From assembly GCA_007741555.1 (NCBI GenBank), contig CP036526.1, forward strand, positions 6,200,001 through 6,264,000: a stretch of 64,000 nucleotides of DNA, in the 5' to 3' direction. The notes beneath the pieces were generated by a model, which saw only the letters and a list, made by a program, of their open reading frames with translations, was not told the origin of the DNA and did not search any database. This stretch comes from Stieleria marina. Lineage in GTDB: Bacteria > Planctomycetota > Planctomycetia > Pirellulales > Pirellulaceae. Of the stretch, positions 1-9,393 are shown piece after piece (positions within the stretch are counted from its first letter, which is position 1; the number at the start of each line of letters is the position of its first letter). Position numbers and translations under genes: made by a program.

Positions 1-1563
1 CGATGCGTCCAGCAACGCACGAAGCTCGCGAGCCACTTCCGGATGTTTCAACACAAGGTTCGTCGTTTCGCCAGGATCAGATTCCAGGTCATACAACTGT
101 CCCGGCGCTTCGGGTGCTAACTCCGGCAAGGCGTATTCCTTGAGCATCGCATGACTGGCATAGTTATTTCCACCGGATCCTTGATGGTGCAAGTACTTCC
201 AGTTTCCTTGACGAATGGCCAGTTTGCGACCACCGTAGAAACCTTGCATCAAGACATACGGCCGGATTGGCTTGCCGTCGTCGCTGCCCAACATCACTGG
301 CAGCATACTGAAACTATCTTGACCGGCATCGTCAGGCACATCGGCATCGACGACGTCCGCCAGAGTCGCCATCACGTCGGTCAGTGACGTGATTTGACCC
401 GTGGTCGAATTTCCCGGAACCTTGCCAGGCCAACGCACAATAAACGGGACGCGGTGGCCGCCTTCCCAATTGTCACGTTTGACGCCTCGCCATGGCCGCG
501 CACCGTCGTGGTCATGATCGTGACGCATGTGGTATACCGTCGGCACCTCGGGGCCGTTGTCGCTGGAAAACATCACGATGGTGTTGTCGGCAATCCCCAG
601 TTCGTCCAGTGACTTCAGCAATTCGCCGACGACGTAGTCGAGCTCAAAGATAAAGTCGCCGTGGGGCCCGGACTGAGTCTTTCCTTTAAACGCATTCCCA
701 GGAAACGAAGGCAAGTGAACTGCTTGCGTAGAGTGCAACAAAAAGAACGGCTTGCCAGTGGCTTGCTGGACATGATTCTTCAAAAACTGCTGGCTCTTCT
801 GCAAGAACTTAATGTCGACCTCTTCCAAATCGAAGTCCGGCGCAACCACACCGCCGCGGTTGTCATTCGCGTAAGGATGCTTTGGTAATTTCGATTTATT
901 AAGCTTGGCGACCGGCGGAACCGGAATTCGTTTGCCGTCAATGAAAGCGTACAACCAATCGGTCGTGGGGCAGCATGCAGTCCCAAAAAACTGGTCAAAC
1001 CCGCAATCGAGCGGTCCGCCGATGATGTCGCGCGAATAGTCGATCTGCGTCACACCTTTGGGACTACCGTCGTGGATTGGGTCACCGTCGCTATCCAAGA
1101 ACGTCAGACCAATGTGCCACTTTCCGAAGCAGGCCGTTGTGTAACCTTGATCTCGCAGCATGCTTGGCAATGTCGACCGACCTGGCGCAATCAAAGACGG
1201 GCCACCGGCGCCACTGAAGACGCGGCCGCCATTGGGCACGCGAAACGCCATCTGCCCGGTCATCAAACTGAACCGAGTCGGCGTGCAAACCGTGCACGGA
1301 CTATGCGCATCGGTGAATCTCATGCCTTGCTTGGCTAGGCGATCCAAATTCGGCGTGGGGATTTTTGACGACGGATTGTAACAGCCCAAATCTCCGTAGC
1401 CCAAATCATCGGCAAGGATAAAAAGAATGTTGGGGTCGCTCGCGGACGCGGCCGTGCCTGCAATCCAAAGCACGCCCAAAACAGCAAGACTGATTAAAGA
1501 CGCGGGCACCCTTGCGATGCGAGATTCTGAACGATTCGCGAAGCGATTCATAGTTACTTTCAT
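1..1563 (-). CDS. secreted sulfatase (C-terminus cut by window edge)
   Basis: Arylsulfatase-type hydrolase of the alkaline-phosphatase fold, expected to remove sulfate esters from polysaccharides outside the cytoplasm. A hydrophobic signal segment lies at about residues 20-42. The metal site begins with ILADDLGYGD (about 49-58), and the maturation motif CTPTR with C93 followed by a LMTG stretch is the formylglycine site C-x-P-x-R. The reading frame is open to base 1 and already contains the typical C-terminal YDLESDPGETTNL segment, so only a short tail is missing. The ATG at 1563 overlaps the stop of the upstream esterase/sulfatase gene as ATGA, which supports this start and translational coupling; an ATG at 1551 is an alternative. 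The natural substrate cannot be told from sequence. Confidence 0.9.
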   Translation of the reverse strand, partial: MKVTMNRFANRSESRIARVPASLISLAVLGVLWIAGTAASASDPNILFILADDLGYGDLGCYNPSSKIPTPNLDRLAKQGMRFTDAHSPCTVCTPTRFSLMTGQMAFRVPNGGRVFSGAGGPSLIAPGRSTLPSMLRDQGYTTACFGKWHIGLTFLDSDGDPIHDGSPKGVTQIDYSRDIIGGPLDCGFDQFFGTACCPTTDWLYAFIDGKRIPVPPVAKLNKSKLPKHPYANDNRGGVVAPDFDLEEVDIKFLQKSQQFLKNHVQQATGKPFFLLHSTQAVHLPSFPGNAFKGKTQSGPHGDFIFELDYVVGELLKSLDELGIADNTIVMFSSDNGPEVPTVYHMRHDHDHDGARPWRGVKRDNWEGGHRVPFIVRWPGKVPGNSTTGQITSLTDVMATLADVVDADVPDDAGQDSFSMLPVMLGSDDGKPIRPYVLMQGFYGGRKLAIRQGNWKYLHHQGSGGNNYASHAMLKEYALPELAPEAPGQLYDLESDPGETTNLVLKHPEVARELRALLDAS

Positions 1564-4328
1564 CTCGTTCTTTCTCCCGCAGTCAGTTGATCGATCCAAC
1601 TGGCGTGTTCTTTTTTGACAGGGACTAGCGATGGTTCGTGGGCGAGATTGTGCCATTCGTCGGGATCTTTGTGATGATCATAGAGCTCTTCAGTTCCGTC
1701 GACGTACCGGATGTACCTCCAGCGTTCCGAACGAACGGTGTGATTGCCTTCGGTCGTAGACGTCAATGCGGGGCGTTCCCAAGCAGACTGTGAGTTGGAA
1801 AGCAGCGAATGGAAACTCCTGCCCTCAAGCCCTTCGGGGGATTCAAGGTTGCAAAGTTTGGCGAGTGTCGGATAAATGTCAATCAAGCCGACAGTTCGAC
1901 TGCAAACGCTGCCGTTGGCTAAAGCCTCAGGAACGTGAACCATCATTAGGCTGCGAGTCGATTCTTCCCAGGGCATCCACTTTCGCCAGTGATTTTTTTC
2001 GCCCAGATGCCAGCCGTGATCGGACCAAAGCACGACGATCGTATTATCGGCATGAGGACTTTGGGCAAGGCGTTGGAGTACTTGGCCGATACAGTCGTCG
2101 ATCAATGAGACGCAGGCGTGATACGCATGCACCAATTCGCGACGGTAGGTCGGGCTGTACTGTTGAACGGCTTTTTCGGCGATCAATTTTTGCCGGTCAA
2201 GAACCCAGCGGCGTCCTAGTTCGGGTACGTCCGACAAGTCATCTTCTAGTACCCTGGGCATCGTCAACGAATCTCGATCGAACTGGTCGAAGTACCTTTT
2301 GGGCGCCGTCATCGGTGTATGCGGTTTGTAGAATCCCAATGCCAGAAAGAACGGCTCGTCGCGTGGTTGATCTAGTTGCTGGATTCCCCAGGCCGCAATC
2401 TGTTCGTCAGGCATGCCCCCTTCTTCGATATCCAGCGCCGCCCACGCGAGCGTGTCCTTTGCATCGGTCCCAAATCGCTTTGTGAATTGGCGACCGCCAG
2501 GCGGTTCCGGTCCCCAGCGAAGTGTCTTTGGTCCGATTTCGTCCCAGTACGATTTCCTGCCGTGGTCATTGTGGTAGATCTTGCCCATGCACATCGTGCG
2601 GTAGCCATTTTCGCCAAACCACACCGGCATCTGCGTGGCGTCTTTGTAAGCATCGGTCGCGTGCTTGGTTGTGTTGCCATAAATCCCGCTCGTCGATGCG
2701 TAAAGTCCCGTCAGCACGCTACTGCGCGAAGCGTTGCAGAGAGCGACTTGGCAATGGGCATTGTCAAACAAGACACTTCGTTTGGCGAACGCATCAAGAT
2801 TGGGAGTTTGGGCATCAGGGTTGCCGCCCAAGCATCCGACCCAATCGTTGAGGTCATCGACTGAAATGAACAGAACATTTGGTTTAGGTGTTTGTCCCAA
2901 TTTTCGGTCCAGCAATGACGGCGGCTTTGGTTTCGGTCTGAGCAACGGGGCCACTGCTTCGGCAATGTGCTTGGCAATAATTTGGTTGCCCGCTTCACTC
3001 GGGTGGACACCATCGCCGCTCATCCACTGAGGCTCTTGCTTAAGCAACATCTGCAAGTCAACGACTGGCACACTGCTGGCTGTGGCAACATCGATCGCCG
3101 CGGCACGATAGCTGGCCTGGGCCTGTTCCAATCCAGCCACGTCACCAAAGTCACTGCGTTCGTGCCGAGTAAAAAACGGTTCAGCGTTGATCGGTGGCAG
3201 CGTGCATACGACGACCTCGGATCCGATTTTTCGACACGACGTAATCATCGCGTTGAGGTTGTCCCGATACTTCTCCAGCGGAACATGCTTCCGATCGTTA
3301 TCGACCCGAATATCGTTGGTACCAAAAAAGATTACCGTCACCGCCGGCTTCTGGTTCAAGACATCTTTTTGAATTCGACGCAGCCCCTCGGAAGATGTGT
3401 GTCCACCGACGCCAGCATTGATTGCATCGACATCCAGCGACTCGGCCAAGATTGCTGGAAACCCTCGCTTGGTGATACTGTCACCAAAGCAGACGATTCG
3501 CTGCTTGCTTGACGCCACCCCCTTGGATTGAACATCACGAATCGCATCGGCAAAACGCTGCCCTAATTTCAATTGACTCTTTGCGTCAAAATGTGTGCCT
3601 TCATCGGATGTCGTGAGACCACTCGCCGGCACAAATCCAACGCCCTGGACGCTTTCCGACACTTTTCGGATCGCGGCACGGACGCCGTCGCGTTTGCCGT
3701 TGTCAAACACTTCGCCGACGACGACCGGCAAATCATCGACACCAACGTCCTGGCGAATCCTCGCAATGAACTCCTCCAGTCGCTTCTGGTAAACCGAACT
3801 CTTTGCCTTGGAGTCTGATTCTCCTTGATGCCATAGCAAACCGCGAAGCTTGTATTGGTCACCACGTTGCTGCAATTCCGCGGTCGCCAATCGAATCGTT
3901 TCAACAAAATCACGGTAGCGTGGCCCCTGCGTATCGGGATCTCCCGCGACTCCGGGCTTCCAATCCGCTCGCAGACTGGTGCCACCCTTGGAGCCCTTGA
4001 TCAACGCAAGTTTGGTACCTGGCTTCGCTTCCAACATTGCCTTGGAAAAACCGACTTCGGGCCCGAATGTCGGGGAAGGCAAACCGCCCTTGTGCTTAGG
4101 AGGGATGCTGAATCCAGGTGTCAGCGACTTCCACCCATCACTGGAGTGCGGGACGCTGCGATAAAAGATGATTGCGTCCGCGACCGGATTCATTTGCTCC
4201 GACGACAAGTCACTTACCCTGCCTCGACCGTCCATGTTCGACTGACCGGCCAATAAGTAAACGTCGAATTCGTCCGCAGCGGTGACTCCGCCCAGTGCAA
4301 ACAGAAGGACTAGCGAAAGTAATCTCAT
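1560..4328 (-). CDS. three-domain secreted SASA esterase - SGNH hydrolase - sulfatase
   Basis: A 922-residue protein joining three hydrolases. Residues 1-18 are a signal peptide. About 20-265 is a SASA (sialate O-acetylesterase-like, carbohydrate esterase) domain with the nucleophile motif GQSN (S30), WHQGES (about 166-171) and a C-terminal THFD (H246). About 275-465 is a second esterase of the GDSL/SGNH type with FGDS (S284), GTND (336-339) and DGVH (439-442). About 482-922 is a sulfatase with SVDDLNDW and the formylglycine motif CNASR (C531), the variant found in iduronate-2-sulfatase-like enzymes. ATG 4328 is preferred over the longer frame (to 4460) because it places the signal peptide at the N-terminus. 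Together the domains could strip acyl and sulfate groups from one glycan. It is coupled by ATGA to the next sulfatase. Confidence 0.88.
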   Translation of the reverse strand: MRLLSLVLLFALGGVTAADEFDVYLLAGQSNMDGRGRVSDLSSEQMNPVADAIIFYRSVPHSSDGWKSLTPGFSIPPKHKGGLPSPTFGPEVGFSKAMLEAKPGTKLALIKGSKGGTSLRADWKPGVAGDPDTQGPRYRDFVETIRLATAELQQRGDQYKLRGLLWHQGESDSKAKSSVYQKRLEEFIARIRQDVGVDDLPVVVGEVFDNGKRDGVRAAIRKVSESVQGVGFVPASGLTTSDEGTHFDAKSQLKLGQRFADAIRDVQSKGVASSKQRIVCFGDSITKRGFPAILAESLDVDAINAGVGGHTSSEGLRRIQKDVLNQKPAVTVIFFGTNDIRVDNDRKHVPLEKYRDNLNAMITSCRKIGSEVVVCTLPPINAEPFFTRHERSDFGDVAGLEQAQASYRAAAIDVATASSVPVVDLQMLLKQEPQWMSGDGVHPSEAGNQIIAKHIAEAVAPLLRPKPKPPSLLDRKLGQTPKPNVLFISVDDLNDWVGCLGGNPDAQTPNLDAFAKRSVLFDNAHCQVALCNASRSSVLTGLYASTSGIYGNTTKHATDAYKDATQMPVWFGENGYRTMCMGKIYHNDHGRKSYWDEIGPKTLRWGPEPPGGRQFTKRFGTDAKDTLAWAALDIEEGGMPDEQIAAWGIQQLDQPRDEPFFLALGFYKPHTPMTAPKRYFDQFDRDSLTMPRVLEDDLSDVPELGRRWVLDRQKLIAEKAVQQYSPTYRRELVHAYHACVSLIDDCIGQVLQRLAQSPHADNTIVVLWSDHGWHLGEKNHWRKWMPWEESTRSLMMVHVPEALANGSVCSRTVGLIDIYPTLAKLCNLESPEGLEGRSFHSLLSNSQSAWERPALTSTTEGNHTVRSERWRYIRYVDGTEELYDHHKDPDEWHNLAHEPSLVPVKKEHASWIDQLTAGERTR

Positions 4329-4461
4329 CACATTTTTTTCCCGTGGATGTAAAACGCCCCAAGCTGACGTCGACCAACTTGAACCTGTTGCCGCGACGAC
4401 CACTCTACTCCAACAAATGGAGCTCCGAAGTGTCGATCGCCCATTCGTTAATCGCCCCATG

Positions 4462-6324
4462 TCAGACGTCTTTTGTTAAACGATTTACCAGCATGGCCAC
4501 AACCACCGTCAATATGGCGGCGACGATGCCGCATACCAACGCAGCTGAGTAGTGCCCAAAGATCAAATTGCCAACTCCAGGCAAAACGCTGTAGACGATC
4601 CCCGTTGCCGAGATCGCAGCCACTAACGACAGCCCCAAATCTCGATCGACCACCACGTCGGGATTGCGATTAGCCACCGGCTTCCAAAATCGACCGCCCG
4701 GCCGAACCTTCTGATAAAAACGATCAAGCGTCTCTGCGTCCGTCGGTGGTGTTAGCCACGTCACCAGCAACCACAACAAAATCGTCAACATTGCGACCGA
4801 AAACATTTTGACTTCGGGCCCCAGCACAGGTCCTGCAACATCGGCAGTTGCCAGGCCCGTCATGATCGCCAACGGCTCGACCGACACAAAAAAGATGAGC
4901 GATCCAAACATCGACACAATTTCGCTCCAAGCATTGATGCGCCACCAAAACCACCGCAACATAAAGACCGCGCCCGTACCTGCGCCCAGCGCCAGCAGCA
5001 ACTGCCACGCGGCATCGACCGACTGGCCAAACATCAAAACCGAAGCAATTCCGCCCGCGACCAAAATGATCAATGAAGCGTATCGTGATGCTCTGTTCAA
5101 CTGTGCCATGGTCGCGTCCGGCCGCAGAAAGCGTTGATAAACGTCTCGCACCAAATACGATGCGCCCCAATTCATTTGAGTGCTCAAAGTCGACATAAAC
5201 GCGGCGAAAAAAGTCACGGTCAGTAAACCGCGAAGTCCCGGAGGACTCAGGTCTCGCATCACACGTGGGAAACCAACGCCCGAGTTAAACGCAGGGTCGG
5301 CCAATTCCCCCTGCCGCAGGTCGGGATACATTGCCAGTGCCGCCAACGCAACAATCAACCACGGCCAGGGTCGCACGCAGTAGTGAGCAACCTGGAACCA
5401 AAGCGTCGCCAACAGCGAATGCCGTTCGTCTTTGCAGGCTGCCATTCGTTGCACCACGTAGCCACCGCCCCCCGGTTCAGCACCGGGATACCATGTTGCC
5501 CACCACTGCACCAACAACAGCAGCAGGAAAACGTGGACCGGCATCCAAGCATTTTCGCCCGAAAAATTGGGGATCAAGTCAAACGCGGCGGTGCCACCTT
5601 CGCCAAAGCTTTCGATCACCTTCGCCTCCAATTGCGACGCACCGCCAAAGTGGGCGATCGCCAGCCAAGCCAACGCGACGCAACCGAACATCGCCAGGCA
5701 AAATTGCATTGCGTCGGCGACTGCAACGCCCCACATCCCAGACAAAGTGCCATAAACGCCAACCAGAACCAACGTCCCAAATATGATCAGCCAGGGACGA
5801 ACCGACAGCGCACGTTCGCCCAACAGCGTTTCTTCAATCGCTGACGCTGGCATCTCGTACAGAATCGTTTCGTCCAACACCATGAACATGGCCGAAGTCA
5901 CCCATCCGATAATGATCGGATTGACCAGCAGTGCGATATAGATGGCTCGCGATCCACGCAGCAGCGCCGCCGGTTTGCCCGAATATCGCATCTCAACCAG
6001 TTCGACATCCGTCATCACCCCAGATCGGCGCCAGAGCTTTGCGTAGACAAAAACCGTGATCATGCCGCCCAACGCAAACGACCACCAAACCCAATTTCCG
6101 GCCAAACCGTGCTGGATGGTCAACCCCGTGACAGCGAGGGGAGTATCGGCGGCAAAGGTCGTTGCGACCATCGAAGTGCCCGCGATCCACCATGGCAATG
6201 ATCGCCCCGAGACAAAGTATTCCGCGATATCTTTACTGGCTCGATTGCGAAACCAAAGGCCGATCCCAATCGTGACGGTAAAGTAAACCGCGATCACAAC
6301 GTAGTCGATAGTGGTAAGAATCAT
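4462..6324 (-). CDS. sodium:solute symporter (SSS family)
   Basis: A 620-residue polytopic inner-membrane protein of the SSS family (Na+-coupled uptake of sugars, organic acids or similar solutes). The N-terminus has the family pattern of a first helix followed by a short RNRASKDIAEYFVSGRSLPWW loop, then about 13 hydrophobic segments, including a long central part with GTLSGMWGVAVADAMQF. It lies 133 bp upstream of the esterase-sulfatase gene on the same strand, so a role in importing sugars released by the downstream hydrolases is a reasonable inference, but the substrate is unknown. No promoter was recognised in front of it and no sigma-54 element is present there, unlike in the neighbouring stress operons. 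Confidence 0.88.
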   Translation of the reverse strand: MILTTIDYVVIAVYFTVTIGIGLWFRNRASKDIAEYFVSGRSLPWWIAGTSMVATTFAADTPLAVTGLTIQHGLAGNWVWWSFALGGMITVFVYAKLWRRSGVMTDVELVEMRYSGKPAALLRGSRAIYIALLVNPIIIGWVTSAMFMVLDETILYEMPASAIEETLLGERALSVRPWLIIFGTLVLVGVYGTLSGMWGVAVADAMQFCLAMFGCVALAWLAIAHFGGASQLEAKVIESFGEGGTAAFDLIPNFSGENAWMPVHVFLLLLLVQWWATWYPGAEPGGGGYVVQRMAACKDERHSLLATLWFQVAHYCVRPWPWLIVALAALAMYPDLRQGELADPAFNSGVGFPRVMRDLSPPGLRGLLTVTFFAAFMSTLSTQMNWGASYLVRDVYQRFLRPDATMAQLNRASRYASLIILVAGGIASVLMFGQSVDAAWQLLLALGAGTGAVFMLRWFWWRINAWSEIVSMFGSLIFFVSVEPLAIMTGLATADVAGPVLGPEVKMFSVAMLTILLWLLVTWLTPPTDAETLDRFYQKVRPGGRFWKPVANRNPDVVVDRDLGLSLVAAISATGIVYSVLPGVGNLIFGHYSAALVCGIVAAILTVVVAMLVNRLTKDV

Positions 6325-6684
6325 GCTGATTTACGATGGTTGCACTTCACTAATAGGAGCGAGGCGACACGAATTCCGTTTGCCTAGCCAAATGCAAGTG
6401 TAAACGATTGCTGCGATCAATCATCACGCTGGGGTCCTAGATGATGCGTCGGCAAACAAACAGTTCGCCATTGCGGCACGACGGAAACGTTCAACGATCG
6501 CTTCTCCGCTTGGAGAAGCTTCTCCCCCGAATATCAGAGAGCCGGCTGCACAAGGTAGTGCGGTAGGGCGCGGAAACAACCTGCTCGCCTGCGTATCAGC
6601 GATTTGGGCTACTGCGATCAAAAACCGGCGTCACGCATACTGGATTTTCAGACGATGACAACACCTTGCACGCGAACGGCGAAG
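6325..6684. other. intergenic region between SSS gene and ATPase operon
   Basis: No convincing gene in 360 bp. It contains the strong hairpin at 6500-6519 and presumably the promoter of the symporter. Short frames here have no family-like features. Confidence 0.6.
6500..6519 (-). terminator. hairpin downstream of the ATPase operon
   Basis: A perfect 8-bp stem, GCTTCTCC / GGAGAAGC, with a 4-base loop. It overlaps a second perfect 14-bp palindrome GGAGAAGCTTCTCC at 6512-6525, so two alternative foldings compete. It lies about 170 bp after the stop of the minus-strand ATPase. There is no U-tract, so intrinsic termination is uncertain. Confidence 0.4.
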
Positions 6685-9393
6685 CTAAGGCGTTCGCGAA
6701 CGAAACCACTTGACGACTTCGGGAACGATAAAGATCGGCGCAGCAACGATGATGATCAACGCCCAGTCGAACCAACGCAGTGGTGTGGTGTGGAGAGCAT
6801 GTTGCAGGAAGGGGACGTAGACCGCGCAGGCCTGCAGAGCAACCGTGACCGCGATCGCAATTAGAACCCACGGGTTGGTAAAGAAACCGACGCGGGTGAG
6901 CGGCGAGTGAAGAGACCGGAAGTTCAGGACATTCGCCTTTTCAATCATGATGATGCCAGTGAAGGCGACCGTTTCCGCGAGTGCGGCGGTCCCTGCGTCG
7001 TCGCTGTGGAGGTAGTAATGGAATAGTAAGAGAGCTGCCAGACCGATGTAAGTTCCGAGGCCAAGAATAATAGCGATGCCAGACTTGTTGAGTACGGGTT
7101 CCCGGGGACTGATTGGCATGCGTTGCATGACGGACTTTTCGGCCGGTTCAAGCCCCAACGCGACGGCCGTCATCCCGTCGGTTACTAAATTCATCCAAAG
7201 TATCTGAACGGGGAGCAAGATCAGGGGGCCGCCTATCAGAATGTTCACAAAGATCGCAACGACTTCACCGACGTTGGATGACAAAAGATACCGCACAAAT
7301 TTTTGAATATTGTCGTACTGCCGACGGCCTTCTTCGACAGCGCCGATGATGGAACTGAATTTGTCGTCGGTCAGGACAATGTCCGACGCCCCCTTGGCGA
7401 CGTCTGTCCCACGCAATCCCATTGCAATGCCGACGTCCGCTTTCTTTAAGGCCGGAGCATCGTTGACTCCATCGCCAGTCATGGCGACCACATGCCCTTG
7501 ATCCTGAAAAGCCTTGACGATTCTTAATTTGTGCTCAGGCGTCGTTCGTGCAAAAACGATCTCCTCCTGAAGAGCGTCGCAAAGTTCTTGATCGCTCAAC
7601 TTGACCAAGTCGCTACCAGTGAGTGCTTTTGTTGCCGATAGACCAATTTTTTTGGCGATGGCCTGGGCGGTCGCCGCCGAATCTCCGGTGATCATGCACA
7701 CGCGAATCCCTGCCTGCAGAGCCATCCGAATCGCGGCGGGGACATCCAAACGCGGCGGGTCCAACATACCCACGACTCCCAACAAGACTAATTCGTCTTC
7801 GACGTGACCTTCGTCCAGCGGACAACCTTGGGGAAGTTCGCGATACGCGATGGCCAACGTCCGCAGTCCGCTCTCCGCCATGCGTTGGTACGCCGATTCC
7901 GCTTTCGCGCGGTCATCGGCAGTGAGTGGACGAACATCGTTGCCATGACCAATGCGAGTGCATTGCGGCATGATTACTTCGGGTGCGCCTTTGCAGTGAG
8001 CAACCAATCCCGTTGGTCCATGCTTCACGACCGTCATCCGCTTTCGGGTCGAACTAAACGACAACTCATGCACGACGTCTGAGGGCTTTTCCTCGCCTCG
8101 CCAAGCTTTGTAGGCGGCCACCAGCAGCGCCGCTTCGGTTGGCTCCCCGCTCTCCGTCCAACGATCTCCGTCGTGTACCAGCCGCGCGTGATTGCAATGG
8201 GTACCGGTGTCCAACAACGCAATTAGATCGTCGCGCTGGTGGTAGTCGATCTGCTGCCCGTCTACTTCGAAGTGCCCTGCGGGATCATAACCGACACCTG
8301 TCACACTGACGGTTCCATTGGGTAACCAAATTTCCCGGACCGTCATCTGGTTCTGCGTAAGCGTTCCCGTCTTGTCGGTGCAAACAACGGTCGCCGAACC
8401 AAGAGTCTCTGCGGCTCGCAGTCGTCGGAGCAAAGCCTTGCGGCGAACCATTGCACGAATCCCAAGTGCCATCGTAAGCGTGACGACAGCGGGCAGTCCT
8501 TCTGGAACCACAGCGACTGCCAGCGAGACACCGGTCAGAAACATTTCCAGCACGGGTTTGCCCATCGCCCAGCCCGCAACCGCAACCATGACCGAGACAA
8601 AAATGGCTGCAAAACCGAGCTGCGTTCCCAGAACCCCTAACTTCTGCTGCAGAGGCGTTGTTTCTCTTTCAATCGTTTCGGTCAACTGGGCAATCTTGCC
8701 GAACTGAGTATCTGCCCCGGTCGCAACGACAATCCCCAACGCTCGCCCGTTCGTTGCCGATGTTCCCATCCACACCATCGATGCCCGTTCGGCGAGTGGC
8801 GTGTCTTTCGCCAGGGCATCGACATGCTTTAAAACCGACATCGATTCGCCCGTCAATGCGGACTCGTCAATTTTCAGATTCATGCTTTCAACGAGACGCA
8901 AGTCAGCAGGCACACGGTTGCCGATCTCGAGCAGAACGAGGTCGCCGGGAACTAGCGTCACTGCATCAATCTCTTGTTCTTTCCCCTCTCGGATCACATG
9001 GCAACGCGGGCTTAGCATTTCGGTCAACGCTTCAAGCGCGCGCTCCGCTTTCCACTCTTGGACGAAACTCAGCATTCCGTTGAGCAACACGATCGCGAGA
9101 ATTGTGACGGCGTCCGTGAGTTCTCCCACAGCGATCGAGACGACTGCGGCGACCAGCAGTATCAGGATCAAGACATCAGTGAACTGCCTAGCGAGGACCT
9201 GATACCAGCGAACGGCATCAGTGGCGGAAAGCACATTGGGACCATGTTTTTCTTGAAGCCGAACGACCTCTGTGTCAGACAGACCAGCTGTGACATTCGA
9301 ATGAAGCAACGCCGTCGTTTGCTCGACAGTCATGGCGTGCCAAGGTGAGTCGTCGCATTGGCTTGGCTCTTCGATCAAGGTTACTTTGGGCAT
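6685..9393 (-). CDS. P-type cation-translocating ATPase (type II, Ca2+/Na+ pump-like)
   Basis: A 902-residue ion pump with all P-type landmarks: N-terminal cation-ATPase domain (about 18-88), actuator motif TGES (181-184), PEGL in M4 (297-300), phosphorylation site DKTGTLTQ with D340, hinge TGDGVNDAPALKKADVGIAMG, and a six-helix C-terminal domain. The TGES/PEGL pattern and length fit type II pumps (bacterial PacL/SERCA-like) rather than heavy-metal pumps, which would need CPC in the membrane; none is present. The transported ion (Ca2+, Na+ or K+/H+) is not certain. Its start overlaps the end of the antiporter gene by 13 bp, so the two form an operon, probably controlled by the sigma-54-type promoter at 10826-10841. 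Confidence 0.9.
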   Translation of the reverse strand: MPKVTLIEEPSQCDDSPWHAMTVEQTTALLHSNVTAGLSDTEVVRLQEKHGPNVLSATDAVRWYQVLARQFTDVLILILLVAAVVSIAVGELTDAVTILAIVLLNGMLSFVQEWKAERALEALTEMLSPRCHVIREGKEQEIDAVTLVPGDLVLLEIGNRVPADLRLVESMNLKIDESALTGESMSVLKHVDALAKDTPLAERASMVWMGTSATNGRALGIVVATGADTQFGKIAQLTETIERETTPLQQKLGVLGTQLGFAAIFVSVMVAVAGWAMGKPVLEMFLTGVSLAVAVVPEGLPAVVTLTMALGIRAMVRRKALLRRLRAAETLGSATVVCTDKTGTLTQNQMTVREIWLPNGTVSVTGVGYDPAGHFEVDGQQIDYHQRDDLIALLDTGTHCNHARLVHDGDRWTESGEPTEAALLVAAYKAWRGEEKPSDVVHELSFSSTRKRMTVVKHGPTGLVAHCKGAPEVIMPQCTRIGHGNDVRPLTADDRAKAESAYQRMAESGLRTLAIAYRELPQGCPLDEGHVEDELVLLGVVGMLDPPRLDVPAAIRMALQAGIRVCMITGDSAATAQAIAKKIGLSATKALTGSDLVKLSDQELCDALQEEIVFARTTPEHKLRIVKAFQDQGHVVAMTGDGVNDAPALKKADVGIAMGLRGTDVAKGASDIVLTDDKFSSIIGAVEEGRRQYDNIQKFVRYLLSSNVGEVVAIFVNILIGGPLILLPVQILWMNLVTDGMTAVALGLEPAEKSVMQRMPISPREPVLNKSGIAIILGLGTYIGLAALLLFHYYLHSDDAGTAALAETVAFTGIIMIEKANVLNFRSLHSPLTRVGFFTNPWVLIAIAVTVALQACAVYVPFLQHALHTTPLRWFDWALIIIVAAPIFIVPEVVKWFRSRTP

